From positions 1,500,001-1,564,000 of the forward strand of contig NC_014836.1 in NCBI RefSeq assembly GCF_000177635.2: a stretch of 64,000 nt of DNA, read 5' to 3'. The position numbers and the translations under genes are program-made. Under the pieces are notes generated by a model that saw nothing but the letters and a program-made list of their open reading frames with translations, made no database searches and was not told where the DNA came from. This DNA comes from Desulfurispirillum indicum S5 (GTDB lineage Bacteria > Chrysiogenota > Chrysiogenetes > Chrysiogenales > Chrysiogenaceae). Of this stretch, positions 8,432-16,912 are shown one piece after another (positions within the stretch are counted from its first letter, which is position 1; each line of letters starts with the position of its first letter).

Positions 8432-9496
8432 CTATATTTTTCCTTTTTGTCTATAAATCTCAGCCAGGATTTCCGCCACCGCCTGGTAGAGTTCATGGGT
8501 AATCTCATCGCCTGGTTCAAGGGAGTCGTACAACTGTCGAGCCAGCAGGGGATCCTGTTGAATGGGAATATCATGTTCAAGGGCCAGATCCCGTATACGC
8601 TGAGCCACCAGTTCCTGTCCTTTTGCAACAAGATAGGGGGCGGCCTTGACCTCAGTATCGTATTTGAGCGCCACCGCCAGGAACAGGGGGTTGGTGATGA
8701 CAACATCCGACTTGGGCACATCGCCCATCATGCGCTTCATGGCCATCTCCCTCTGCAGGGAGCGTATACGCTGCTTGACTTCGGGATTTCCATCCATCTG
8801 CTTGCGTTCTTCCTTTACCTCCTGTTTACTCATCTTGAGTTTTTCATGGTGCTGGTACTTCTGAAAGTAAAAATCCACCGCCGAAACTATCAGCATAATG
8901 AGAATAATGGTGATCCAGATCTTAAAAATAATCATGAGCGCTGTGGCAAAAATCTCTATGGGGGTCAGATGCATCATCATTAAAATTGAGCCAAACTCAT
9001 CCTTGGCAATAAAATACGCCACTGGACCAAAGACCGAGACCTTCAGCAGACTTTTTGTGACCTCTATGAGGTTTTTCAGAGAAAACTTCTGAGCTATCCC
9101 CTTGATAGGGTTGAGTTTGGACCATTTTGGCGCAACCGCTTTGCTCGACCACAGCAGACCGATCTGCCCAATATTGATTGCCAGCGCAAAGAGAGTGAGG
9201 GCAAGGAAGAGGGGCCAGAGAATATGTAGCATCTGCAGCAGAATGGTAATGCCGAAGGAGGGCATTTCATTAATAGTCGGAAAGGTGTTGCGCGTCAGAT
9301 CGAGATAATTGCGCATAATGGCAAAAAAACCCTCTAACATACGCTCGTGGAGAAAATACAAAGTCATGACTCCGGCAAAGAGAACCGCCGTGTCACTCAT
9401 ATCCTTGCTTTTGGCAACGTTCCCCTCTTCCCTGGCTTTCTCAAGCTTTTTCGGGGTCGGTTCCTCGGTTTTCTCCTGATCTGATTCGGGAGGCAT
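8432..9496 (-). CDS. flhB: Flagellar export switch protein FlhB with altered NPTH motif (NPLF)
   Basis: 354 residues. The N-terminus EKTEEPTPKKLEKAREEGNV is the classic FlhB/YscU start. Four membrane spans (about 36-55, 86-110, 145-165, 185-210) are followed by the cytoplasmic FlhBC domain. In the family, FlhB self-cleaves between Asn and Pro of a conserved NPTH motif, and this drives the switch from rod/hook to filament export. Here residues 269-272 read NPLF (codons 8692-8681), while the flanks DVVIT and AVALKYD are normal. Thr and His are therefore both replaced although Asn-Pro remains. Self-cleavage may be lost or slowed. A separate protein equivalent to the cleaved C-terminal fragment is encoded at 20125-20511. 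Confidence 0.96.
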   Translation of the reverse strand: MPPESDQEKTEEPTPKKLEKAREEGNVAKSKDMSDTAVLFAGVMTLYFLHERMLEGFFAIMRNYLDLTRNTFPTINEMPSFGITILLQMLHILWPLFLALTLFALAINIGQIGLLWSSKAVAPKWSKLNPIKGIAQKFSLKNLIEVTKSLLKVSVFGPVAYFIAKDEFGSILMMMHLTPIEIFATALMIIFKIWITIILIMLIVSAVDFYFQKYQHHEKLKMSKQEVKEERKQMDGNPEVKQRIRSLQREMAMKRMMGDVPKSDVVITNPLFLAVALKYDTEVKAAPYLVAKGQELVAQRIRDLALEHDIPIQQDPLLARQLYDSLEPGDEITHELYQAVAEILAEIYRQKGKI

Positions 9497-9524
9497 GGTT
9501 CACCTGTACGTATCCACCAAGGAT

Positions 9525-10319
9525 TTATGCGGCAAATATCCGCAGAATAATAAAGATATTGCGATAAAATTGGGAGAAAATACCCTCCAGCACCACCCGC
9601 AATGCCGGAATAACCAGTGCCAGCGTCAGCAGACCAAAAAATATCTGCACCGGCAGACCAACGGTGAGCAGGTTAATCTGGGGCACCATTTTCCCGAGTA
9701 TGCCGTTAATGGACTGTGAGATGAGAACAACCACAAATACAGGCCCGGTAATCTTGAAGCCAACATAGAATATCGTCGCGGCGAGTTCAATCACCAATTG
9801 GGCAAATCCACCCAGGTTCCCGAAGCTGAGCATACCTAAGGGGATGAGGGTGTAACTCTCATACAGCCCCATAAACACATAGTGGTGCCCATTGGCCAGC
9901 AGGAAGAGCAGTACCACAAAAATAGTCAGAAACTGACCAATAATAGGAACCTGTATATTGGTCATGGGATCAAGGACGTTGGACATGCTCAGCCCCACCT
10001 GAAAACCCATGATCTGACCGGCAAACTGAATGATGCCCAAAATGATCTGACCAGCAAAACCAATGGCCAGGCCAATGAATATCTCCTTGAAGATCACGAT
10101 CATGAGTTCAAAGATATTCGGCGGAATAACAGCACCATGGGCTGAAACCATGGGAAAGAGCAGGGCGCTGACCAGCAGACTCAGGCCGATCTTCACCTGC
10201 ATTTTGACCTGTTCTCCGCCGAGAACCGGCATACTTACCACAATGGAGAGGGTGCGAATGAATGAGAGGATAAACGTATTGATTTCCTGCAGATTCAAGA
10301 GTGCGGGATCAAAGGGCAT
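9525..10319 (-). CDS. fliR: Flagellar biosynthesis protein FliR
   Basis: 264 residues, strongly hydrophobic with about six membrane spans. It has the FliR-family pattern, including the FAGQIMGFQVGLSMSNVLDP segment typical of FliR/SpaR/YscT. FliR builds the export gate core with FliP and FliQ in the inner membrane. It follows fliQ after 11 nt and precedes flhB, matching the usual fliPQR-flhB order. Confidence 0.95.
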   Translation of the reverse strand: MPFDPALLNLQEINTFILSFIRTLSIVVSMPVLGGEQVKMQVKIGLSLLVSALLFPMVSAHGAVIPPNIFELMIVIFKEIFIGLAIGFAGQIILGIIQFAGQIMGFQVGLSMSNVLDPMTNIQVPIIGQFLTIFVVLLFLLANGHHYVFMGLYESYTLIPLGMLSFGNLGGFAQLVIELAATIFYVGFKITGPVFVVVLISQSINGILGKMVPQINLLTVGLPVQIFFGLLTLALVIPALRVVLEGIFSQFYRNIFIILRIFAA

Positions 10320-10330
10320 GAAAGATCACC

Positions 10331-10600
10331 CTACCCGATCGCCTGGGGCATATTGGTGATGAGGTTGATGGTGAAAGCGGTCAGTTTCGCGATCATCCAG
10401 GGCAGAAAATACATAAGCCCTAAAACGACAATCACAATTTTCGGGATAAAGGTAAGTGTCATTTCCTGTACGGAAGTTGCCGCCTGCACAATGGAAATAG
10501 CCACCCCTACAATCAGGCCGAGAACCAGCATGGGCGACGCGATCATCAGCGCGAGAATCAGGGAGTTGACCAGCAGTTCCGTGACAAATTCCGGCGACAT
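10331..10600 (-). CDS. fliQ: Flagellar biosynthesis protein FliQ
   Basis: 89 residues, the standard FliQ length, with two membrane spans (about 15-40 and 50-75). The segment LIVGVAISIVQAATSVQEMTL contains the family's conserved Q-x-x-T-x-x-x-E-x-T-L pattern. It is part of the FliPQR export gate. The start codon lies 2 nt after the fliP stop. Confidence 0.95.
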   Translation of the reverse strand: MSPEFVTELLVNSLILALMIASPMLVLGLIVGVAISIVQAATSVQEMTLTFIPKIVIVVLGLMYFLPWMIAKLTAFTINLITNMPQAIG

Positions 10601-10602
10601 GG

Positions 10603-11361
10603 CTAGCGCTCCACAAAGCTGCGCAGCAGGCTGGACATCACCAGATTCCAGCCATCCACGAGGACAAAGAGAATGACCTTGAAGGGCATACTGATCATGG
10701 CTGGCGGCAACATCATCATCCCCATGCTCATCAGGGTGCTGGCCACCACCATATCAATGATCAGAAAGGGAATAAAGATCATGAAACCCATCTGAAACGC
10801 CGTCTTCAGCTCACTGATGACGAATGCGGGTACCAGGGTAAAAAATGATACGTCCTCTTTGGTCGCGGGACGCTCATCACCACTGAAGTGCACAAAGAGC
10901 GCCAGATCCTTTTCTCGGGTGTGCTTGAGCATGAATTCCGACAGGGGCCTGGCCGCGTTATCCAGTGCTTCCTGAGTACCGATCTCCTGATTCAGGTAGG
11001 GCTGCAGGGCCACGTCGTTAATCTGTTGGAAAGTCGGCATCATGATGTAAAAGGTGAGAAAAAGCGCCAGACTCACCAGCACCTGGTTTGGTGGCGACTG
11101 CATCGTGCCCATGGCCTGACGCAGAAAGCTCAGCACGATGAGAATGCGCACAAATGACGTCATCAGCACCAGAATAGAAGGCGCCAGTGTCAGTATGGTG
11201 AGCAGAAATAGAATCTGCAGCGTTACCGCCACATTGGAGGGATCACTGGAAGACTCAACGCCGAAAGTAATGACGGGAAGCGGAATCTGCTCCTGGGCAA
11301 AAACACCCTGGGCCAGACCAAGAAGCCCCAGAAGCGCAAGTCCCTTAAGGATTTTTTTCAT
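10603..11361 (-). CDS. fliP: Flagellar biosynthesis protein FliP
   Basis: About 252 residues. The start at ATG 11361 gives a clean signal peptide (MKKILKGLALLGLLGLAQGVFA), as expected for FliP, with GGAG about 11 nt upstream. An in-frame GTG lies four codons earlier. The core has the FliP signatures FVRILIVLSFLRQAMGTMQSPPNQVL and, near the C-terminus, PFLIIDMVVASTLMSMGMMMLPP. It is the main pore protein of the flagellar type III export gate. It overlaps the fliO 3' end by 17 nt. Confidence 0.96.
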   Translation of the reverse strand: MKKILKGLALLGLLGLAQGVFAQEQIPLPVITFGVESSSDPSNVAVTLQILFLLTILTLAPSILVLMTSFVRILIVLSFLRQAMGTMQSPPNQVLVSLALFLTFYIMMPTFQQINDVALQPYLNQEIGTQEALDNAARPLSEFMLKHTREKDLALFVHFSGDERPATKEDVSFFTLVPAFVISELKTAFQMGFMIFIPFLIIDMVVASTLMSMGMMMLPPAMISMPFKVILFVLVDGWNLVMSSLLRSFVER

Positions 11362-12259
11362 CACGTTGCTCACTCCGCAGATTATCCATTCGGCTCCGTA
11401 TGCTGTGGGTCAGACCACTGACACTGTTGCGGGTCACCGCACGCTTGAGATAAGATGAAAAGTTCGCATGCACTTTCTTGTCATGAAGGCGTATCCGGCT
11501 CAGGGTCTTCTCGTTTTCTATGGTTTTCATAAAGCACAGGCCATCGTCCCACTCCCCAATCAACAGGGTCTCCTCGAAAACCTCAACCACAACCAAGTTT
11601 TTCTTGTTGCCAATGGGAGTACGGGAGATTACGCGGATATCGTTGGTCTCCAGCAGAACCTGGCGGCCCGAGAGTCTCCGCATGAACCAGACGACAACGG
11701 CAAAGAGCGCCAGAACCACCAGAAGCGAAATGATCATGGTGTAGGCGCCCTCAAAGAGGTCTATATCCTCCATGGTCTGAAGGGTTTCACCAGGGACATA
11801 GTCACTGATGCCACCACCCGGGGGGGAAAAATGCAGTTCAAGTCCATGGCCCGACTCCCGCGGAGCAACGCGGAAATATACCTGCTCCAGCTCCTGGCGA
11901 AGCTCCACCTGCACGGTGGCCTCATCTTTTGCCGATGCCAGTTTCAACGTATGGAAATAGCTGTCCTCCACCTGGTAACGCACAGGCAACTCAGAACTCA
12001 CCCCAAGGCCACTCAACGTAAGCACCAGAACCTTGCCCGTCTTATCCTGGTGCAGGCGATAATCGGCAACGGGCGCGTCGGTTGAAACGATCACCCGCGA
12101 AATACCATTCTTGCGATCATAGTTCAAAGCGTGAATATGTGCGTTCAGGCTGAATGGCAGCAGCAAAAGACAAACAGCCGCTGCTGTGAGCAACAGCAGC
12201 GGTCGACAATGAGTTGGTCGTCTGAAACCTGAACCAAAACGGGAAAAGCACGTGGTCAT
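11345..12259 (-). CDS. fliO: FliO-family flagellar protein with large periplasmic N-terminal domain
   Basis: About 304 residues from ATG 12259. A longer reading to 12316 would run 47 nt into fliN and adds no recognisable sequence. A basic leader and hydrophobic segment (about 20-42) precede an extracytoplasmic beta-rich domain of about 150 residues. That domain resembles AMIN-type domains (HALNYDRKNGISRVIVSTDAPV). A second span (about 178-198, TMIISLLVVLALFAVVVWFM) is followed by the short cytoplasmic FliO part (LGNKKNLVVVEV-like, here IGNKKNLVVVEVFEETLLIG). Classical FliO is about 120-150 residues, so this is an extended form. FliO assists FliP assembly. Its place between fliN and fliP supports the call. 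Confidence 0.85.
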   Translation of the reverse strand: MTTCFSRFGSGFRRPTHCRPLLLLTAAAVCLLLLPFSLNAHIHALNYDRKNGISRVIVSTDAPVADYRLHQDKTGKVLVLTLSGLGVSSELPVRYQVEDSYFHTLKLASAKDEATVQVELRQELEQVYFRVAPRESGHGLELHFSPPGGGISDYVPGETLQTMEDIDLFEGAYTMIISLLVVLALFAVVVWFMRRLSGRQVLLETNDIRVISRTPIGNKKNLVVVEVFEETLLIGEWDDGLCFMKTIENEKTLSRIRLHDKKVHANFSSYLKRAVTRNSVSGLTHSIRSRMDNLRSEQRDEKNP

Positions 12260-12269
12260 AGACGCCCCA

Positions 12270-12599
12270 TCATTCCTGATAAGCTCCCTGGAGGTATTTC
12301 TGCAGAACCGTGTCATCGTCGATAATATCCGTTATCCGGATCGCAAAATTGTCCTCAATCACCACAATTTCCGCTGTTGCCAGCAGGCACTGGTTCACCA
12401 TGACATCCACCGACTCGCCCGCCGTCTTCTTCAGCTCGACGATTGAACCCTCTTTGAGCTCCAGCACTTCCCTCAGCGTCATGGCGATACGTCCCAGTTC
12501 AACATCGAGGTTGAACATGATATCTCCATACCACTCCAGCTTCTTGAGGAGCTCCTCATTTTCGATCTGGAGCTGGTTTTTCTTCTGGGGAACGGCCAC
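12270..12599 (-). CDS. fliN: Flagellar motor switch protein FliN (short SpoA form)
   Basis: About 109 residues from a GTG at 12599, one nt after the fliL stop. A longer frame to 12647 would lie inside fliL. A coiled N-terminal segment (QIENEELLKKLEWY) is followed by a complete SpoA domain: NLDVELGRIAMTLREVLELKEGSIVEL ... VVIEDNFAIRITDI. FliN forms the base of the C-ring and docks the export ATPase complex. It coexists with the longer FliY at the window's left end. Confidence 0.9.
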   Translation of the reverse strand: MAVPQKKNQLQIENEELLKKLEWYGDIMFNLDVELGRIAMTLREVLELKEGSIVELKKTAGESVDVMVNQCLLATAEIVVIEDNFAIRITDIIDDDTVLQKYLQGAYQE

Positions 12600-12600
12600 G

Positions 12601-13113
12601 TCACTGCACCACGAATTCAGTAAAGTAAACCCTGCGGATACTGCCACTGGTCAGAAAGGCATTTACCCTGGATACAATTTCACTGCGCAACCGTAACTTG
12701 CCCTGAGCAGTGGAGATATCCTCATATTTCTTACTGGAGAGGATTGTCAGGACCGCATCGCGAAGCTGGGGGGAGCGCCGATCAAGTTCGCGGGCCAGAC
12801 GGGGATTATCCATCTCAAGCTGAATGGTCACCCGCAGATAGCGTTTGCCGAGGACGTCAGCCAGGTTCACGATAAACGTATCCATGGGGTACATGGTGCC
12901 GATTTCCGTCGTCTCTGTTGGCGCACCCGGAACATCAGCTTCCGCGCCAGGAGCCGCGGCAGGCGCGGGACTGCGCAACAGGAAATACGCACCTGCACCA
13001 GCCAGCAGCAGCACAAGAACGAGTATGAGTATAATAATAAGAAGCTTTTTCGATCCACCACCCTTCGCCGGCGAGTTGGACGACTCCTTCTCTTCCTTGT
13101 CTTCAATGGCCAT
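12601..13113 (-). CDS. fliL: Flagellar basal body-associated protein FliL
   Basis: 170 residues. A charged cytoplasmic leader, one membrane span (about 25-47) and an Ala/Pro-rich spacer precede the periplasmic FliL domain. That domain has FIVNLADVLGKRYLRVTIQLE, DAVLTILSSKKYEDIS and a C-terminal VYFTEFVVQ, the typical family ending. FliL associates with the stator and supports torque or stator stability. It sits directly between motB and fliN. Confidence 0.95.
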   Translation of the reverse strand: MAIEDKEEKESSNSPAKGGGSKKLLIIILILVLVLLLAGAGAYFLLRSPAPAAAPGAEADVPGAPTETTEIGTMYPMDTFIVNLADVLGKRYLRVTIQLEMDNPRLARELDRRSPQLRDAVLTILSSKKYEDISTAQGKLRLRSEIVSRVNAFLTSGSIRRVYFTEFVVQ

Positions 13114-13184
13114 ATGTGTTCTCCTTATACGGTTCTGAGTCCATTTTTTAGCATAAATTTCCGACTGAGGTAAGTGAAATAGGG

Positions 13185-13943
13185 CTAGGGCGTCAACATT
13201 TCACGCAGTCGCTGCAGCTCCTGTGACTCTTCATCAAGGCCTTCAAAGTATATCTCGACCCGTCGGTTTTTGGCGCGGTTGCTTTCCGTAATATTGGGAA
13301 CCACTGGACTGAACTCGCCATAGCCTGCCGCCACAAATATCCGTGGATCAAGGTTGCGGGCCTGTACAAAGTACTTCACCACATTCACAGAGCGCGCCGT
13401 GGAGAGCTCCCAGTTTGTGGGGTAACGCGATGCCGGCACCTGCACATTGTCCGTATGTCCTTCTATGCGCACTTTACGCTTTGACTGGTGGATAATGGCG
13501 GCCAGCTGATCGAGAATCGGAAACGCCGCAGGCTTGATCTCGGCGCGGCCACGATCGAAGAGAATCTCCTCGGCCAGAGTCACCTTGATTCCCTCGGTGT
13601 CCTGCTGACTGTCCACCTCGACACTGTCTTCAAGTCCCGTGACCTGCACCATAGCCTGTATGGCGTTGATAACCTCTTCCATCTGTATCTGCTCGACTTC
13701 CTGGATCTGGGCCGTCACCACCACCGGAACGGGTGAAACTTCCGTCTGTCGTCCAAGGTTCAGGACACCGAGGGAGTCGCGCAGAGTCCCCAGGGATTGG
13801 ACAATCTTGATTTTATCCAGGGTTGCCATGGAGAGCAGCAGAATAAAGAACGTAAGCAGCAGGATCGCGAGATCCGAAAAGGTAACCAGAAAGAAAGGGG
13901 CACTTGGCTGCGCACGCTTCTTGCGGGGCTGACGTTTCTTCAT
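13185..13943 (-). CDS. motB: Flagellar stator protein MotB
   Basis: 252 residues. The N-terminal KKRAQPSAPFFLVTFSDLAILLLTFFILLLSM segment carries the single span with the proton/ion-binding Asp in TFSDL. The C-terminal OmpA/MotB peptidoglycan-binding domain (about 120-245) includes RVRIEGHTDNV and NRRVEI. With MotA it forms the stator ion channel. The motA stop overlaps its ATG (ATGA). Confidence 0.95.
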   Translation of the reverse strand: MKKRQPRKKRAQPSAPFFLVTFSDLAILLLTFFILLLSMATLDKIKIVQSLGTLRDSLGVLNLGRQTEVSPVPVVVTAQIQEVEQIQMEEVINAIQAMVQVTGLEDSVEVDSQQDTEGIKVTLAEEILFDRGRAEIKPAAFPILDQLAAIIHQSKRKVRIEGHTDNVQVPASRYPTNWELSTARSVNVVKYFVQARNLDPRIFVAAGYGEFSPVVPNITESNRAKNRRVEIYFEGLDEESQELQRLREMLTP

Positions 13944-14707
13944 GAGTCAAACTGCGTTTTGCGTTGGGAAGGTGGCAGGAAAGCATTGAGCTTCTGCTCA
14001 ACAATGCGCGGGTTGTCTCCCGCCTGTATAGACATAATACCCATGATGACGATCTCCTTCACCAGCAGCTCTTCCTGGGAGCGCTCAGCGAGCTTCCCGG
14101 CCACCGGCAGGGCAAACATATTGGCGATCATGGAACCGTACAGGGTTGTCAGCAGAGCGATGGCCATGGCAGGACCGATGGTGGAGGGGTCGTCCATGGT
14201 CTGCAGCATGGCAACCAGACCGATCAGGGTACCGATCATACCCATGGAAGGCGCGAACATGCCGATGGAGTTGAGTATACCCATTCCCGACTGGTGTCGC
14301 TGAGCAATATACTGCAGCTTTGTCTCCATGATAGCGTTGACGAGTTCAGGGTCAGTGCCGTCGACTGCCAGTTTTATCCCTTCACGCAGGAATTCGTCAT
14401 CAACCTCTTCAGCGGCTGTCTCAAGTGCGAGAATACCATCGCGACGTGCCCGCGTGGCAAAATCCACCAGCCGATTAATGACCTCTGTGGGATCTTCTGA
14501 TTTATGAAAAAACGATTTTTTCACCACGCCCATCACACTGGTTACCTGTGAAAGGGAGAAGTTGATGAGGATAACCCCCATGGTTCCGCCGAAGACGATC
14601 AAAACTGACGGAATGCTGACAAACCAGCCCAGGGAGCCGGCAAGGGCCATGGCCATGATTACGAGACTAAAGGCAAGTATTATACCTACAAGTGTTGCAA
14701 TATCCAT
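13940..14707 (-). CDS. motA: Flagellar stator protein MotA
   Basis: 255 residues, matching the PomA/MotA short form. Four spans lie at about 7-25, 33-50, 148-170 and 180-203. The cytoplasmic loop includes LALETAAEEVDDEFLREGIKLAVDG and the PSMGMIGTLIGL segment. It couples ion flow to rotation with MotB. It is the first gene of the cluster. GAGGGG lies five nt upstream of ATG, and a good promoter lies at 14745-14773. Confidence 0.95.
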   Translation of the reverse strand: MDIATLVGIILAFSLVIMAMALAGSLGWFVSIPSVLIVFGGTMGVILINFSLSQVTSVMGVVKKSFFHKSEDPTEVINRLVDFATRARRDGILALETAAEEVDDEFLREGIKLAVDGTDPELVNAIMETKLQYIAQRHQSGMGILNSIGMFAPSMGMIGTLIGLVAMLQTMDDPSTIGPAMAIALLTTLYGSMIANMFALPVAGKLAERSQEELLVKEIVIMGIMSIQAGDNPRIVEQKLNAFLPPSQRKTQFDS

Positions 14708-14744
14708 AGACCCCTCTTCGCGATGAAAACATAACCACTGACAT

Positions 14745-14773
14745 TAATTAGCAAATGCTCAATACTCCGTCAA
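14745..14773 (-). promoter_or_regulatory. Sigma70-like promoter ahead of motA and the flagellar cluster
   Basis: On the minus strand TTGACG (14773-14768) and TAATTA (14750-14745) are separated by 17 bp, 38 nt upstream of the motA ATG. It is the only clear promoter seen for the 14-kb run motA to fliY, whose genes overlap or are closely spaced. Neither a sigma54 GG-N10-GC nor a FliA-type motif was evident here. Activity is inferred. Confidence 0.6.
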
Positions 14774-14843
14774 CAAGTGAAATCACAGGTATCGGGAACT
14801 GAAGTATCCTGATATCACCTATCGTCGTGACAACGAAATTACT

Positions 14844-15464
14844 TTACTGTTTCGTTGCGCCGATCTCCTGAAGCTTTTGTGACTTCCGCATCATGCTCTG
14901 AATGTATGAGAGCGCAACCTCTGCAAATTCATGACTTTCAATGAGGACAGATGCCTCCCGATTGTGGCGTAAGGCGCTCACCGTGTAATTGTGGCTGCCC
15001 ATGAGGGTCAGGTGCTCGTCCACCACCAGTAGCTTGGTGTGCATGCGCGCCGCCGAGTAGAAGTAGCAGTTGACGCCGAAGTATGCCAACCCCCTGGCCG
15101 TATCCATATTGGCTTCCATCAGGAAATGGTCAGACTCGTCGGTCTCTTCAAACAGCACATGCACTTCAACGCCCCGTTTTGCCGCGAGAATCAGTGCTTC
15201 CTGCAGGTCGGCGGCAGAATTCTGAAATGGACTGTCTGTTTTGAAGATGTATATGGAGAGGTAAATGGAATCTGTGGAACGGGAAACCACATCCAGGAAT
15301 ACCTGACGGAAATCGCGGTCAAATACCGGCGTAACCTGGGTGGCACAGGCGCCAGAGAGATACGGGGGGAGCAGAAGCAGCAGGATTAGTCCAAACAGAA
15401 CACGACGTGCACGGGGAAAGTCCAGGTGCCCTGTCCGTATTGCAGCCGTCCCTGTTCTGCGCAT
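14844..15464 (-). CDS. Secreted phospholipase D-family protein (PLD-like domain)
   Basis: About 206 residues from ATG 15464, chosen because GGAG lies five nt upstream. A longer frame would overlap ntrC. A basic leader and hydrophobic segment (about 22-42, ending near SGACA) indicate export, possibly as a lipoprotein. One HxK-x4-D motif is present (HTKLLVVDEHLTLMGSHNYT), so the protein has a single PLD half-site and would act as a dimer, as in Nuc-type endonucleases. The substrate (nucleic acid or phospholipid) cannot be told. It lies between ntrC and motA. Confidence 0.82.
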   Translation of the reverse strand: MRRTGTAAIRTGHLDFPRARRVLFGLILLLLLPPYLSGACATQVTPVFDRDFRQVFLDVVSRSTDSIYLSIYIFKTDSPFQNSAADLQEALILAAKRGVEVHVLFEETDESDHFLMEANMDTARGLAYFGVNCYFYSAARMHTKLLVVDEHLTLMGSHNYTVSALRHNREASVLIESHEFAEVALSYIQSMMRKSQKLQEIGATKQ

Positions 15465-15466
15465 AC

Positions 15467-16912
15467 CTACTCCTTTTTCCGGCGGCACATGCCCATATTG
15501 ATATCGTAATCCTGAATCTTCTTGCGTACCGTATTGCGATTCACCCCCAGAATCGAGGCCGCGCTGACCTGGTTTCCACCGGTATACTCCAGCACAATCT
15601 CATAAAGGCTCTTCTCGGCACTGCCGATAATGAGTTCGTGCAGATTCCCGGTGCCATGATCCATCATCTGATGCAGGTAGGGAAGTGCGGTGGAACGGAT
15701 CATCTGGTGCAGTGTCTGGGACGATTCCGGTGCGTTGAAGGGCACCCCGTCACCGTCAGTCAGGGGGAAATCCTCTGGGGTCAGATAGGGGAGATTCGAG
15801 AGCAGCAGCGCTCTGCGCACCACATTCTCCAGCTCACGGACATTTCCCGGCCACTCGTACTGGCGAAGCTTGGCCAGCGCCTCGGGAGTCGGCTGCTTCT
15901 GGGGAACACGATACTCCTGGGAGTAGCGATAGATAAAGTAGTCGAGAATCTCCTTCAGATCCTCCATGCGCTCACGCAGTGGCGGCAGACGAAGACTGAA
16001 AACATTGAGCCGATAGTAGAGATCCTCGCGGAAGAGGTTCTTCTTGACCATCTCCAGCAGGTTGCGATTGGTGGCGGCGATAATACGCACATCAACGTGA
16101 TAGATGCGGGAGCTGCCCACCGGGGAAACTTCACCCTCCTGCAGAACCCTCAGCAGCTTTGCCTGCAGGTCAAGGGGCATATGACCCAGCTCGTCAAGAA
16201 AGAGAGTGCCACCCTGGGCCTCACGAAAAAGCCCCATGCGCTGATCAGTGGCACCGGTGAACGAGCCTTTTTCATGGCCGAAGAATTCACTTTCCATAAG
16301 CTCACGGGGTATAGCGGCAAGATTGACGGGAATAAAAGGCTTATCAGCACACAGGGAGTTCTGATGAATCACCCGCGCTACCAGCTCCTTGCCCGTACCG
16401 GACTCTCCCTCTATCAGCACCGTCACCCGCGTGGGAGCCACCTTGCCGATAAGCTTGAAGACTTCGCGCATGGCCATGGAGGAGCCGATGATCTTTTCAA
16501 AACGGCGCGGGGCCCCATCTGTGCTCTCACGCAGGAAAGCACCCACCTGCAGGCTGGTGGCCTGGGACGCCAGCTCACGGATCTGGCTGATCTCAAATGG
16601 TTTGGTCACAAAATCATAGGCCGAGAGTTTCATGGCATCAATAACACTCTGCATGCTGGTGCGCGCCGTCATGATGATAACGGGAATACCATAGAGGGCA
16701 TGGATTTTCTCAAGGGCCTCCAGGCCACTCATACCCGGCATATTAATATCCATGAACACCAGGTCCACAGGCGTATTTTCCAGCATTGTCAGCGCCTCTG
16801 CAGCGTTTGATGCCACATGAACCCGGAACTGGGCATCCAGGGCCCTGCGCATGACTATCTGAATATTTTTTTCATCATCAACGATCAGAACCGATTTAGG
16901 AGTCAACGTCAT
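15467..16912 (-). CDS. ntrC: Sigma54-dependent response regulator, NtrC-like
   Basis: 481 residues. The receiver domain has DD near residue 12 and phospho-Asp in LVFMDINMP. An AAA+ sigma54-interaction domain (about 140-370) follows with Walker A GESGTGKE, KGSFTGA in place of the usual GAFTGA loop, and arginine-finger region RLPPLRERMEDL. The C-terminal Fis-type HTH is GNQVSAASILGVNRNTVRKKI. Pairing with an NtrB-like kinase supports a nitrogen-control role, though other enhancer-binding families are possible. Its ATG overlaps the kinase 3' end by 17 nt. Confidence 0.9.
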   Translation of the reverse strand: MTLTPKSVLIVDDEKNIQIVMRRALDAQFRVHVASNAAEALTMLENTPVDLVFMDINMPGMSGLEALEKIHALYGIPVIIMTARTSMQSVIDAMKLSAYDFVTKPFEISQIRELASQATSLQVGAFLRESTDGAPRRFEKIIGSSMAMREVFKLIGKVAPTRVTVLIEGESGTGKELVARVIHQNSLCADKPFIPVNLAAIPRELMESEFFGHEKGSFTGATDQRMGLFREAQGGTLFLDELGHMPLDLQAKLLRVLQEGEVSPVGSSRIYHVDVRIIAATNRNLLEMVKKNLFREDLYYRLNVFSLRLPPLRERMEDLKEILDYFIYRYSQEYRVPQKQPTPEALAKLRQYEWPGNVRELENVVRRALLLSNLPYLTPEDFPLTDGDGVPFNAPESSQTLHQMIRSTALPYLHQMMDHGTGNLHELIIGSAEKSLYEIVLEYTGGNQVSAASILGVNRNTVRKKIQDYDINMGMCRRKKE

